NCBI GenBank assembly: GCA_001642415.1
Contig: LTDK01000182.1
Coordinates: 9,502 to 22,923, forward strand
DNA from: Nematocida ironsii
Lineage: Eukaryota; Microsporidia
Reading direction: 5' to 3'
Length of the DNA: 13,422 nt
A program made the position numbers and the translations under genes. Shown here one piece after another: positions 1 through 6,296 of the stretch. The notes under the pieces were generated by a model, which did no database searches, was not told the origin of the DNA, and was given only the letters and a program-made list of their open reading frames with translations. The first letter of the stretch is position 1. Every line of letters starts with the position of its first letter.

Positions 1-189
1 ATATATAATAATTATTATACTATGTGCAATATATAATGAATATAAGAATGATTTATTAAAGTATAATATTTATTACATAATGTGTAATATATAATGTGTG
101 ATATAAGAATTAATAAAATATTATTGATGTAATATATAATACTTTTTATACAGTGTGTAATATATAATACTTTTTATACTATGTGTAAA

Positions 190-283
190 TACTTTTATTT
201 ATTACACAGTGTGTTATAAGTTATATTATAATTTAATACTTTTATTTATTACACAGTGTGTTATAAGTTATATTATAATTTAA
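190..283. repeat. Two exact tandem copies of a 47-bp unit
   Basis: Positions 190-236 and 237-283 are identical and directly adjacent. Each unit contains the palindrome half TTATTACACAGTGTGTTATA. A third, shorter relative starting at the TTTATTATACAGTGTG sequence is found near 410-450. The perfect identity suggests recent duplication by slippage or unequal exchange. Confidence 0.85.
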
Positions 284-337
284 TACCTTATTTATTATAC
301 TATGTGTAAATACTTTTATTTATTATACTATGTGTAA

Positions 338-414
338 TATATAATACTTTTTATACACTGTGTAATATATAATACTTTTTATACTATGTGTTGTATATAC
401 AATATTAATTTATT
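338..414 (+). repeat. 77-bp direct repeat, copy 1
   Basis: This segment matches 474-550 exactly by eye, at an offset of 136 nt. It starts at TATATAATAC and ends at TTAATTTATT, and it includes two copies of the ACACTGTGT/ACTATGTGT palindrome core. Copy 2 ends 12 nt before the RAD52 start codon, so the duplicated unit may carry the RAD52 promoter. Confidence 0.85.
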
Positions 415-473
415 ATACAGTGTGTTATAAGTTATATTATAATTTAATACTTTATTTATTATACACTGTGTTA

Positions 474-550
474 TATATAATACTTTTTATACACTGTGTA
501 ATATATAATACTTTTTATACTATGTGTTGTATATACAATATTAATTTATT
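474..550 (+). repeat. 77-bp direct repeat, copy 2, abutting RAD52
   Basis: This is the second exact copy of the unit at 338-414. Its end is only 12 nt from the ATG of RAD52, so it occupies the place where the RAD52 core promoter and transcription start should lie. It is AT-rich with TATATAA-like stretches, but no individual promoter box can be assigned with confidence. Confidence 0.85.
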
Positions 551-554
551 TTTT

Positions 555-566
555 ATGACACAATGA
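555..566 (+). promoter_or_regulatory. Three-codon upstream ORF overlapping the RAD52 start
   Basis: ATG ACA CAA TGA begins 8 nt before the RAD52 ATG in another frame. Its TGA stop shares bases with that ATG (ATGA at 563-566). If the mRNA 5' end lies upstream of 555, scanning ribosomes would meet this minimal ORF first, and it could dampen or couple translation. If the transcript starts within a few nt of the gene, as is common in very compact eukaryotic genomes, it is irrelevant. It may be chance. Confidence 0.35.
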
Positions 567-1231
567 GTAATAATATTAATATTAAGAAAGAATTAGAAAG
601 ACCACTCGGACCAGAATATATCTCATTCAGGAATACGGGATATTCAGAAGAACCATACATTGAAGGATGGACAGCAATACAAATGGCAAATAGAATATTC
701 GGATATGATGGTTGGTCATCACATATAATAGATGTTAATACGGTTAATACAGAAGATACACATGATGGAAGATCGACAGTCGCTGCTAAAGCACATGTAA
801 GAATTACACTCACTAATGGAATATTCAGAGAAGATATTGGATTCGGAATAGCAGAAAGAGTGAATGGTAAGGGAAAGGCAATAAAACAAGCGTATAAGTC
901 AGCAGTAACTGATGCAATCAAAAGAACCCTTAAACAATTCGGTAAAGCACTCGGTTCTTGTTGTAATGATAAGAATTATATACGGCATATTAAACAAGTA
1001 AAGAAGAAGAACTGTCCCATAAATGAATCGGACTTAATCAGACCAGGATCGGACTTATTCACAGTACATGACAGTATAAATATACCAAGTAGTATAGTAA
1101 ATATAACGGAAAAGAGTGAAAAACAGCATAAAAATAAATTGGACAGGATCGGAATTATTGAAAATAAACGGAATTCAATAAACCAGAAGGCACCATTGCA
1201 ATCTATTGAAGACTTATTATCATCTGAGTAA
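563..1231 (+). CDS. RAD52: RAD52 single-strand annealing / recombination mediator protein
   Basis: Rad52 anneals complementary single strands and, in fungi, helps load Rad51 during homologous recombination in the nucleus. The 222-residue product carries the conserved N-terminal annealing domain at about residues 11-145. PLGPEYIS is at 14-21, YIEGW at 32-36 and FGYDGW at 46-51. The helix AVTDAIKRTLKQFGKALG lies at 114-131, followed by the DKNY element. The rest (about 150-222) is polar, lysine-rich and low in similarity. It is much shorter than yeast or human Rad52, and I see no recognisable Rad51-binding region there. The start is the ATG at 563, which leaves the conserved domain intact. The TAA stop lies at the beginning of a 31-bp tandem repeat, so the C-terminus may be evolutionarily labile. 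The family call is firm; whether it can still act as a Rad51 mediator is open. Confidence 0.95.
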   Translation: MSNNINIKKELERPLGPEYISFRNTGYSEEPYIEGWTAIQMANRIFGYDGWSSHIIDVNTVNTEDTHDGRSTVAAKAHVRITLTNGIFREDIGFGIAERVNGKGKAIKQAYKSAVTDAIKRTLKQFGKALGSCCNDKNYIRHIKQVKKKNCPINESDLIRPGSDLFTVHDSINIPSSIVNITEKSEKQHKNKLDRIGIIENKRNSINQKAPLQSIEDLLSSE

Positions 1232-1368
1232 TATATTATAGTATTAATGAATGATTGTGTAATATATTATAGTATTAATGAGTGATTGTGTAATATATTA
1301 TAGTATTAATGAGTGATTGTGTAATATATTATAGTATTAATGAGTGATTGTGTAATATATTATGGTAT
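1228..1368 (+). repeat. 31-bp tandem repeat, four full copies plus a partial fifth
   Basis: Units begin GTAATATATTATAG and end GAGTGATTGT, at 1228, 1259, 1290, 1321 and 1352. Copies 2-4 look identical. Copy 1 has one change (GAATG for GAGTG). The fifth breaks off after about 17 nt with one mismatch. The first unit overlaps the RAD52 stop codon (TAA at 1229-1231). The junctions read ATTGTGTAATATA, which is one half of the palindrome seen throughout the left part of the window. Confidence 0.9.
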
Positions 1369-1691
1369 ATGTGCAGGATATATTACACATACAGTAAAAA
1401 GAAATATTAAATATTATTTAGTGATAAATACTGATATTACCGTATATATGGAGTAAATTTAAGGAAATTTACTGAAATATTCGTGATAAACACTATAAAT
1501 ATAGAAAGTATATGTGGAAATCTATTATTCTGTATAAATAAAGTGTATGCATGATTTTATGTATGAATTATTACATATTGTGTAAATAATTTTGGATATT
1601 TTCAGTTTTTTATACACATTGTGTGAATAATTTTATTATTTTAAATCCTATGTAGTATAAATAAATTTAAAACAATAAAAAGAAAGAACTA
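1369..1691. other. AT-rich spacer between RAD52 and eIF5B with two palindromes
   Basis: No gene or RNA is recognised. Two palindrome-family copies are visible: TTACATATTGTGTAA around 1571-1585, and TATACACATTGTGTGAATA at 1611-1629. The second lies about 60 nt before the eIF5B ATG and so could be a promoter element. The stretch just before the ATG is A-rich. Confidence 0.5.
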
Positions 1692-3776
1692 ATGGCAAAA
1701 AAGAAAGGAGGAAAGAAAGGATATGAAGATATAGAAGATATGTACGATATGTACACAGAAATGAATGATGAGTATACAGAAGAAGTACAAGAAGAAGTAT
1801 CAGAAGAATTATCACAGGAAGTACAAGAAGAAGTAAGTACAGAATATGATCATGCACTGGAACAACAGAAGGTTCTAGCAAGTAAATTAGAAAGATTAAC
1901 AATGCAAAGACCACTCCAGAAAGTAAAGAAAGAAGTAAAAATAGAAACAGAAAAGGAAATGGAGACAGATTATAGAAGTCCTATTTGCTGTATTTTAGGA
2001 CATGCAGATACGGGTAAGACTAAAATTCTAGATAAAATCAGAGAAACAGATGTACAATTAGCAGAAGCAGGTGGTATAACACAACAAATAGGGGCAACGT
2101 ACATACCAATAAAAGAACTAACTAAGAAGTACAATATTACATCAGAAAAATTACCAGGACTCTTAGTCATAGATACACCAGGGCATGAAGCATTCTCTAA
2201 TTTACGATCAAGAGGATCTTCAATGTGTAATATTGTCGTATTGGTAATTGATATAATGCATGGATTAGAATTACAAACCAAGGAGAGTATAGAATTACTC
2301 AGAACCAGGAAGACTCCATTTATTATTGCACTGAATAAGATAGACAGGATTAATGGATGGAAATCAGGAGATACGCCATTTTCAATTAAGTCACAGAGTA
2401 AAGCAGCTAAATTAGAATTTAAGGACAGATATGAGAAAATAGTGTTAGAATTAGCTAATGCAGGACTTAATTCTGCATTATTCATAAAGAACCCTAACCC
2501 GAAATCGTATGTAAACATAGTGCCTACATCAGCAGTAACAGGAGAAGGTATTTCAGATATGTTATCAGTGTTATTAGACTTAGTAGAGAAGAACTTATTA
2601 AAAAGGGTTAAATTTGAAGAAAGTGTTGAGTGTATGGTGCTTGAATCAAGATCTGAAGAAGGTAAAGGTGCCACAATAGATGTAATACTATCAAATGGGA
2701 CAGTTCATGTAGGTGATAAAATTGTAGTGTGTACACAGAATGGGGCAGTACAAACTGTGATAAGACATTTATTAACACCAAATCCAATGAAAGAAACTCG
2801 GGTTAAGTCAAAGTATAAAGAGAATAAGTCAGTAAAAGCAGCTATTGGTGTAAGAATATCTGCACATAAATTAGAAGGAGTTCTTGCAGGGAGTAAAGTG
2901 GTTGTTGTTAAGGATGACTCAGACACAGACAGAATCATAGAACAAGCAGATGAACAAATCAGAGAGACAATTCAAGCATTTATATCTGGGGATAAAAAAA
3001 CCACATCTGGGACAATTTTTGATGTAGTGGGTGAGGATGGCATACACGCACAGGCAAGTACGCTTGGAGCACTTGAAGCATTAATCTCAATTTTAAAAAA
3101 GGCAAATATTCCCATAAGGACAGTTGGTGTGGGGAATATTTCAAAGAAAGATATTATAAAAGTATCTACAATTTCTGAGAGACATCCAGAATATTCTGTT
3201 ATGCTGTGCTTTGATGTAACCCCATCACATGAGATGCAAGTGCTTGGTAAGGAAATGAAAGTTAAATTCTTAACTGCTGAGATAATCTATCATTTAACGG
3301 AAAAGTATAAGAAACACATGGAAGAACAATGGGCATTAGCAGAAGAACAGTTAAAAGATAAAGTAATATTCCCATGTATATTAACAATTGTACCAGGGTG
3401 TATATTTACAAAGCGATCACCTCTTGTACTGGGTGTAAAAGTACAACAGGGAATACTTCGTATAGGAACACCTTTAGCTGTGGTAAGAGATGGTGAAATT
3501 ACAAGGATCGGACAGGTTACAAGTATATTAGAAGATACAAAAACAAATCCAAAGAATGATAAAATACGTGCTGGTAGTAAGGCATCAATTAAAGTAGAGG
3601 TGACAGGTAATCAACAACCAATAATTGTTGGTAGGAAATTATTTGAAAATGATCAAATTATAAGTAGACTTACACGAGAATCAATAGATTTCTTAAAGGA
3701 GAGTTTTAAAGATGCATTAACAAAGGAAGATTGGTTAACTGTGATAAAACTTAAAGGGATTTTAGGGATTCATTAA
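1692..3776 (+). CDS. EIF5B: Translation initiation factor eIF5B (IF2-family GTPase)
   Basis: eIF5B is the cytosolic GTPase that promotes 60S subunit joining at the end of initiation. Residues 1-95 are a short, highly charged leader: a lysine/glycine-rich start, then acidic glutamate repeats with EVQEEVS at 31-37 and again at 43-49. The G domain follows: G1 GHADTGKT 103-110, G2 GGITQQIGAT 127-136, G3 DTPGH 161-165, G4 NKID 215-218 and G5 TSAVTGEG 279-286. Beta-barrel domain II, domain III and domain IV follow, ending in EDWLTVIKLKGILGIH, which looks like a complete eIF5B C-terminus (the eIF1A-contacting part). At 694 aa it lacks most of the long N-terminal tail of yeast eIF5B (about 1000 aa). 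The Thr in G1 (DTGKT rather than DHGKT) is typical of eIF5B. The ATG at 1692 is the first in frame, with an A-rich context. AATAAA follows the stop at 3785. Confidence 0.96.
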   Translation: MAKKKGGKKGYEDIEDMYDMYTEMNDEYTEEVQEEVSEELSQEVQEEVSTEYDHALEQQKVLASKLERLTMQRPLQKVKKEVKIETEKEMETDYRSPICCILGHADTGKTKILDKIRETDVQLAEAGGITQQIGATYIPIKELTKKYNITSEKLPGLLVIDTPGHEAFSNLRSRGSSMCNIVVLVIDIMHGLELQTKESIELLRTRKTPFIIALNKIDRINGWKSGDTPFSIKSQSKAAKLEFKDRYEKIVLELANAGLNSALFIKNPNPKSYVNIVPTSAVTGEGISDMLSVLLDLVEKNLLKRVKFEESVECMVLESRSEEGKGATIDVILSNGTVHVGDKIVVCTQNGAVQTVIRHLLTPNPMKETRVKSKYKENKSVKAAIGVRISAHKLEGVLAGSKVVVVKDDSDTDRIIEQADEQIRETIQAFISGDKKTTSGTIFDVVGEDGIHAQASTLGALEALISILKKANIPIRTVGVGNISKKDIIKVSTISERHPEYSVMLCFDVTPSHEMQVLGKEMKVKFLTAEIIYHLTEKYKKHMEEQWALAEEQLKDKVIFPCILTIVPGCIFTKRSPLVLGVKVQQGILRIGTPLAVVRDGEITRIGQVTSILEDTKTNPKNDKIRAGSKASIKVEVTGNQQPIIVGRKLFENDQIISRLTRESIDFLKESFKDALTKEDWLTVIKLKGILGIH

Positions 3777-3875
3777 CCGTTAGGAATAAATTTTAGAGAA
3801 TTTTGAAGGATTTTTGAAGGATTTTTTATTTTTTTTATTTTTTTATAAATTTTATTTTTTTATAAATTTTATATT

Positions 3876-3895
3876 TCGGGTTATGTCGGGTTATT
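3876..3895 (+). promoter_or_regulatory. Paired TCGGGTTAT decamers downstream of eIF5B
   Basis: TCGGGTTATG is immediately followed by TCGGGTTATT, giving two copies exactly 10 bp apart, 100 nt after the eIF5B stop and in the sense direction of its mRNA. They stand out as a GC-containing island in surrounding pure A/T. The same paired element follows the dUTPase stop (4521-4540), and degenerate copies follow the large ZIP gene in its sense. Its function is unknown: it could be an RNA 3'-UTR element or a protein-binding DNA site. Confidence 0.55.
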
Positions 3896-3916
3896 AGTAA
3901 AATAAATATGATTATG

Positions 3917-4032
3917 ATATAGACTTATTACATAATGTGTTATATATTTGTGATTATTAAGAATTAGTCATAAATATATCTGGAATTTTTATACTTATAA
4001 AATATATAATACATTGTGTAATAAGTCTATAT
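3917..4032. repeat. Imperfect inverted repeat (32-nt arms) upstream of dUTPase
   Basis: The left arm 3917-3948 and right arm 4001-4032 are reverse complements at about 30 of 32 positions, separated by 52 nt. Each arm contains the palindrome-family sequence (TTATTACATAATGT on the left, ACATTGTGTAATAA on the right). The right arm ends 32 nt before the dUTPase ATG. It could be a small foldback (MITE-like) element, a hairpin in the dUTPase leader, or a pair of inverted binding sites in its promoter. I see no convincing target-site duplication beyond A/T-rich flanks. Confidence 0.75.
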
Positions 4033-4064
4033 AATAAATAATTTCTTTGCTTTTTTATTCTTTA

Positions 4065-4502
4065 ATGACAAAGGAAAGGGAAGAATTCAAAGTAAAACTG
4101 TTAAATGATAATGCGACCTGCCCAAGGATAGCCACAAGTGCTAGTGCAGGGTACGACTTATACGCAATGAAAGATGGAGTGATAGAACCAGGCACTAGAC
4201 AAAAAATAGATCTTGGGTGTTCAATAGAAATACCTGAGGGATATTATGGTCAGATATGTTCTAGGTCAAGTCTTTCCTTTAAGTATGGGATTATGTCAAT
4301 GGCAGGTGTGATTGACTCTGATTATAGAGGAGAATTAGCTGTACTTTTATATAACAGTGGTAATGAGCCATTTAAGTACTTAAAAGGAGACAGAATTGCT
4401 CAGATGGTTATTATAAAAATATTCACGGAGCAGCCAATCCTTGTAACTGAAGTAAGTACAACTGATAGATCCAGTGGTGGATTTGGTTCAACTGGGAATT
4501 AA
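4065..4502 (+). CDS. DUT1: dUTPase (deoxyuridine triphosphatase, trimeric type)
   Basis: dUTPase hydrolyses dUTP to dUMP and pyrophosphate, keeping uracil out of DNA and feeding dTMP synthesis. All five trimeric-family motifs are visible in the 145 residues: motif 1 ASAGYDLYA 26-34; motif 2 PEGYYGQICSRSSLS 57-71; motif 3 GVIDSDYRGE 81-90, with the presumed catalytic Asp84; motif 4 KGDRIAQMVI 107-116; and motif 5 DRSSGGFGSTG 134-144, the C-terminal lid that closes over a neighbouring subunit's site. Length is normal for a minimal homotrimeric enzyme. Motif 2 departs from the common GRxAPRSGLA form (QICSRSSLS). I chose the ATG at 4065: the frame is open upstream only through a TTG at 4047, and the added residues have no family support. 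AATAAA (4514-4519) and paired TCGGGTTAT elements follow the stop. Confidence 0.96.
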   Translation: MTKEREEFKVKLLNDNATCPRIATSASAGYDLYAMKDGVIEPGTRQKIDLGCSIEIPEGYYGQICSRSSLSFKYGIMSMAGVIDSDYRGELAVLLYNSGNEPFKYLKGDRIAQMVIIKIFTEQPILVTEVSTTDRSSGGFGSTGN

Positions 4503-4973
4503 TGCTTTATTATAATAAATTCGGGTTATATCGGGTTATATAAATTTATGTTTAATTATTGTAATATAAGCCAGTATATGTGATAAGATATAATATACAT
4601 TGTGTAATAATTAATAGTATTAAATAATAAAGGAGTATTAAATAATGTAAAATAATCAGTATTAAATACACAATGTGTAATAAAATATGAACTAGTACAG
4701 AATATACTAATAATTGCTTTTAAAATAATGATATATAATTATTATATAATTATTCAATATATAATATATAATATACTAACCAATTACCATTAAGTACTGA
4801 ATATAACTTAAACTTATTACACAATGGTTTATTATTTATGCATTTAAATTATTATTATTTACACATATACTACTATATACTATTATATAATATTGTATCT
4901 GTAATAAGTTATTATTTATAATTTTATGTAAAGTATTTCTTATAATTAATTTTGAATATTTTATTACAACGAG
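4503..4973. other. 471-nt AT-rich spacer between dUTPase and SPC3
   Basis: No gene or structured RNA is recognised. The spacer holds an AATAAA hexamer (4514-4519) and paired TCGGGTTAT decamers. It also holds three copies of the palindrome family: ATACATTGTGTAATAA near 4595-4610, TACACAATGTGTAATA at 4667-4682, and TTATTACACAATGG near 4813-4826. The remainder is low-complexity A/T. Confidence 0.5.
4521..4540 (+). promoter_or_regulatory. Paired TCGGGTTATA decamers downstream of dUTPase
   Basis: Two identical copies of TCGGGTTATA stand in direct tandem 18 nt after the dUTPase stop, directly after an AATAAA hexamer (4514-4519). Orientation is the same as the dUTPase mRNA. Position and arrangement match the pair at 3876-3895 downstream of eIF5B, which argues for a shared gene-end or mRNA 3'-UTR role. 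No function is known to me. Confidence 0.55.
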
Positions 4974-5423
4974 ATGAATACCTCAGCAAAAAGACTAGGA
5001 AAGGTTATTTCTCTTATTTCATCATACACAGGGGTTTTAGTCATGGCTATATTTATTAGTACATTTATATTAAACAGAGATACACCACAGTGTACACCTA
5101 CACTTCATGTTGCAGAACCTGCTTACATAAAATTCACACCAAATGTGGACATAACCAGTACAGTTAATTACAATGTAAAGGAAGTCTTCGTATACCTCGT
5201 GCATAAAACACACGTTAATAATGTAGAAGTAGAACAAATCGTATGGAGTACATTGGCAAAAAAGAAGAATGATTGTGTATTAATTAATGAGTGCATGGGA
5301 AGGTCAAATGATGCAAATAAACCATTGAGCAGGGGAAAGTTCATTTTAAAAGCAACATACTTCCCGTACATTGGGTTTATTAAAAATAAAACATTTGCAG
5401 AATTTCCCTGTAAAGTAAAATAA
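4974..5423 (+). CDS. SPC3: Signal peptidase complex subunit 3 (SPC3 / SPC22-23 type)
   Basis: This is an accessory subunit of the ER signal peptidase, needed for cleavage of signal peptides from secreted and membrane proteins. The 149-residue product starts with a short basic stretch and one membrane span (about 11-33), leaving the rest in the ER lumen, the type II topology of this family. The lumenal part has the family's recognisable beta-rich pattern: NYNVKEVFVYLV at 65-76, a following VEVEQIVWSTL segment, then SRGKFILKATYFPYIGFIKNKT at 119-140 and a short C-terminal tail ending in FAEFPCKVK. It is shorter than the roughly 170-185 aa of other members. The ATG at 4974 directly precedes the membrane span. 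The stop TAA is directly followed by the ATG of the next gene with no intervening base, so the two are probably on overlapping or shared transcripts. Confidence 0.82.
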   Translation: MNTSAKRLGKVISLISSYTGVLVMAIFISTFILNRDTPQCTPTLHVAEPAYIKFTPNVDITSTVNYNVKEVFVYLVHKTHVNNVEVEQIVWSTLAKKKNDCVLINECMGRSNDANKPLSRGKFILKATYFPYIGFIKNKTFAEFPCKVK

Positions 5424-6296
5424 ATGAAATTATGTCTTATAGGATTGGGAGGGCTGGGGACAGCCATTATAAATAGTTTAACAGAAAAGAGTGGAGTTAG
5501 GCTTAGTCATATTTTTCTTATTGATATTGATACAGTAGAATTATGTAATACAGCAAATCAACTGTACACAGAAAGTGACATAGGAAAGTATAAAGTATAT
5601 GCAACAAAGGAGAGACTTTTAAATAAGAAGTATAAAGGTATTATACATACGTATATTATAGATATAAATAATCCTATAAGTATACCACAGGATATATTAC
5701 ACTGTGACTTGTACATATCAGCACTTGACACGTACGAGAGTAGAGTTAATTTTTATTATTACGTAGTACAGGAATCATTCAATCCTAATAAAATGTACAT
5801 AGACACAGGAACAGAAAGGTTTAAAGGACACTGTTTTTTTAGTAAAGGTGTAGTAAATAAACCGTGTATTTACTGTATTAAATGGTTATTTCCCAACCCA
5901 AATAAACCAGTACCGTTATGCAGTATAAGGAATAATACGCCTCAGGAAATAACAGAAGAAACAAAACCATTGGTTATTATGAATATTCTAAGGGGTGTAT
6001 TAAGTGATAGTTCTGTGGGGTGTACAGACAAATACACAGAAACTGCTAAAATATATAATAATACGTATAATACAGTAGGAAATGAAATAATAGATAGTGA
6101 ATACATTAAATCCATTGAAAAGTACTTGGAAATAGAACCAAACACACCAATTACATCATTTATTATGGCAAATATTGTTGTTAGAATTATTCATAAAGTA
6201 CCAAAAGGTAATTTTCTTATATACTCTGGTGATGGAATACCTTCCTTTTACTTACACACACTCCAAGCAGATCCTTTATGCTTATTATGCTCGTAA
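5424..6296 (+). CDS. E1-like activating enzyme, catalytic subunit (UBA3/UBA2 type)
   Basis: The protein belongs to the ThiF/MoeB/E1 superfamily, which adenylates a ubiquitin-like modifier and transfers it to a cysteine. Visible features in the 290 residues: Rossmann loop GLGGLG 7-12, DIDTVEL 34-40, ALDTYESR 100-107 (Mg/ATP Asp102 and Arg107), GTERFKG 129-135, zinc pairs C148/C151 and C286/C289, and probable catalytic Cys166 in PLCSIRNNTP. GTExFKG, the end of the protein and the length (yeast Uba3 is about 300 aa) favour the NEDD8 enzyme UBA3. CSIRNNTP looks more like the SUMO enzyme UBA2. The usual SNLNRQ ATP-site motif reads CNTANQ (41-46), so the Arg is replaced by Asn45; Lys57 is kept. There is no C-terminal ubiquitin-fold domain of the length seen in larger homologs. 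A partner subunit (ULA1/AOS1 type) would be expected elsewhere. The ATG abuts the SPC3 stop. Confidence 0.85.
   Translation: MKLCLIGLGGLGTAIINSLTEKSGVRLSHIFLIDIDTVELCNTANQLYTESDIGKYKVYATKERLLNKKYKGIIHTYIIDINNPISIPQDILHCDLYISALDTYESRVNFYYYVVQESFNPNKMYIDTGTERFKGHCFFSKGVVNKPCIYCIKWLFPNPNKPVPLCSIRNNTPQEITEETKPLVIMNILRGVLSDSSVGCTDKYTETAKIYNNTYNTVGNEIIDSEYIKSIEKYLEIEPNTPITSFIMANIVVRIIHKVPKGNFLIYSGDGIPSFYLHTLQADPLCLLCS

Larger units (their letters stand above)
1..550. repeat. AT-rich block of degenerate palindromic repeats upstream of RAD52
   Basis: This 550-nt stretch has no supportable gene. It is built from recurring pieces: variants of TATACACTGTGTAATATATAA, the connector ATACTTTTTATAC, and a longer piece containing GTTATATTATAATTTAATAC. 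The ACACNGTGT core is palindromic and occurs about a dozen times with small changes (for example near 72-88, 201-214, 352-370 and 487-503). Two larger repeats inside it are listed separately. It could be an expanded promoter region, a satellite-like or subtelomeric block, or remains of small inverted-repeat elements. No telomere-type G-rich repeat is seen. Confidence 0.8.
3777..4064. other. Spacer between eIF5B and dUTPase: T-rich tract, decamers, inverted repeat
   Basis: The first part holds AATAAA (3785-3790), two near-copies of TTTTGAAGGA, and a T-rich tract (about 3821-3873) with TTTTTTATAAATTTTAT repeated. These are plausible eIF5B 3'-end sequences. Then come the paired TCGGGTTAT decamers and a long inverted repeat, both listed separately. 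No gene is recognised. Confidence 0.5.

Noticed and set aside
1..550. Telomeric repeat
   Set aside because: The block is repetitive and AT-rich but lacks any short G-rich unit; at most it could be subtelomeric.
1228..1368. CRISPR-like array
   Set aside because: The 31-bp units are directly adjacent with no unique spacers, and the genome is eukaryotic; it is a plain tandem repeat.
1970..2674. Minus-strand frame inside eIF5B
   Set aside because: It lies entirely antisense to the conserved GTPase domain, which must be coding.
2798..2806. TCGGGTTAA inside eIF5B as another copy of the decamer
   Set aside because: It is a single copy, the last base differs, and it falls inside codons for a conserved-domain protein; best explained by chance.
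4047..4064. Upstream extension of dUTPase by six codons from a TTG
   Set aside because: Nuclear eukaryotic genes start at ATG, and the added residues have no family support; the ATG at 4065 gives a normal enzyme.
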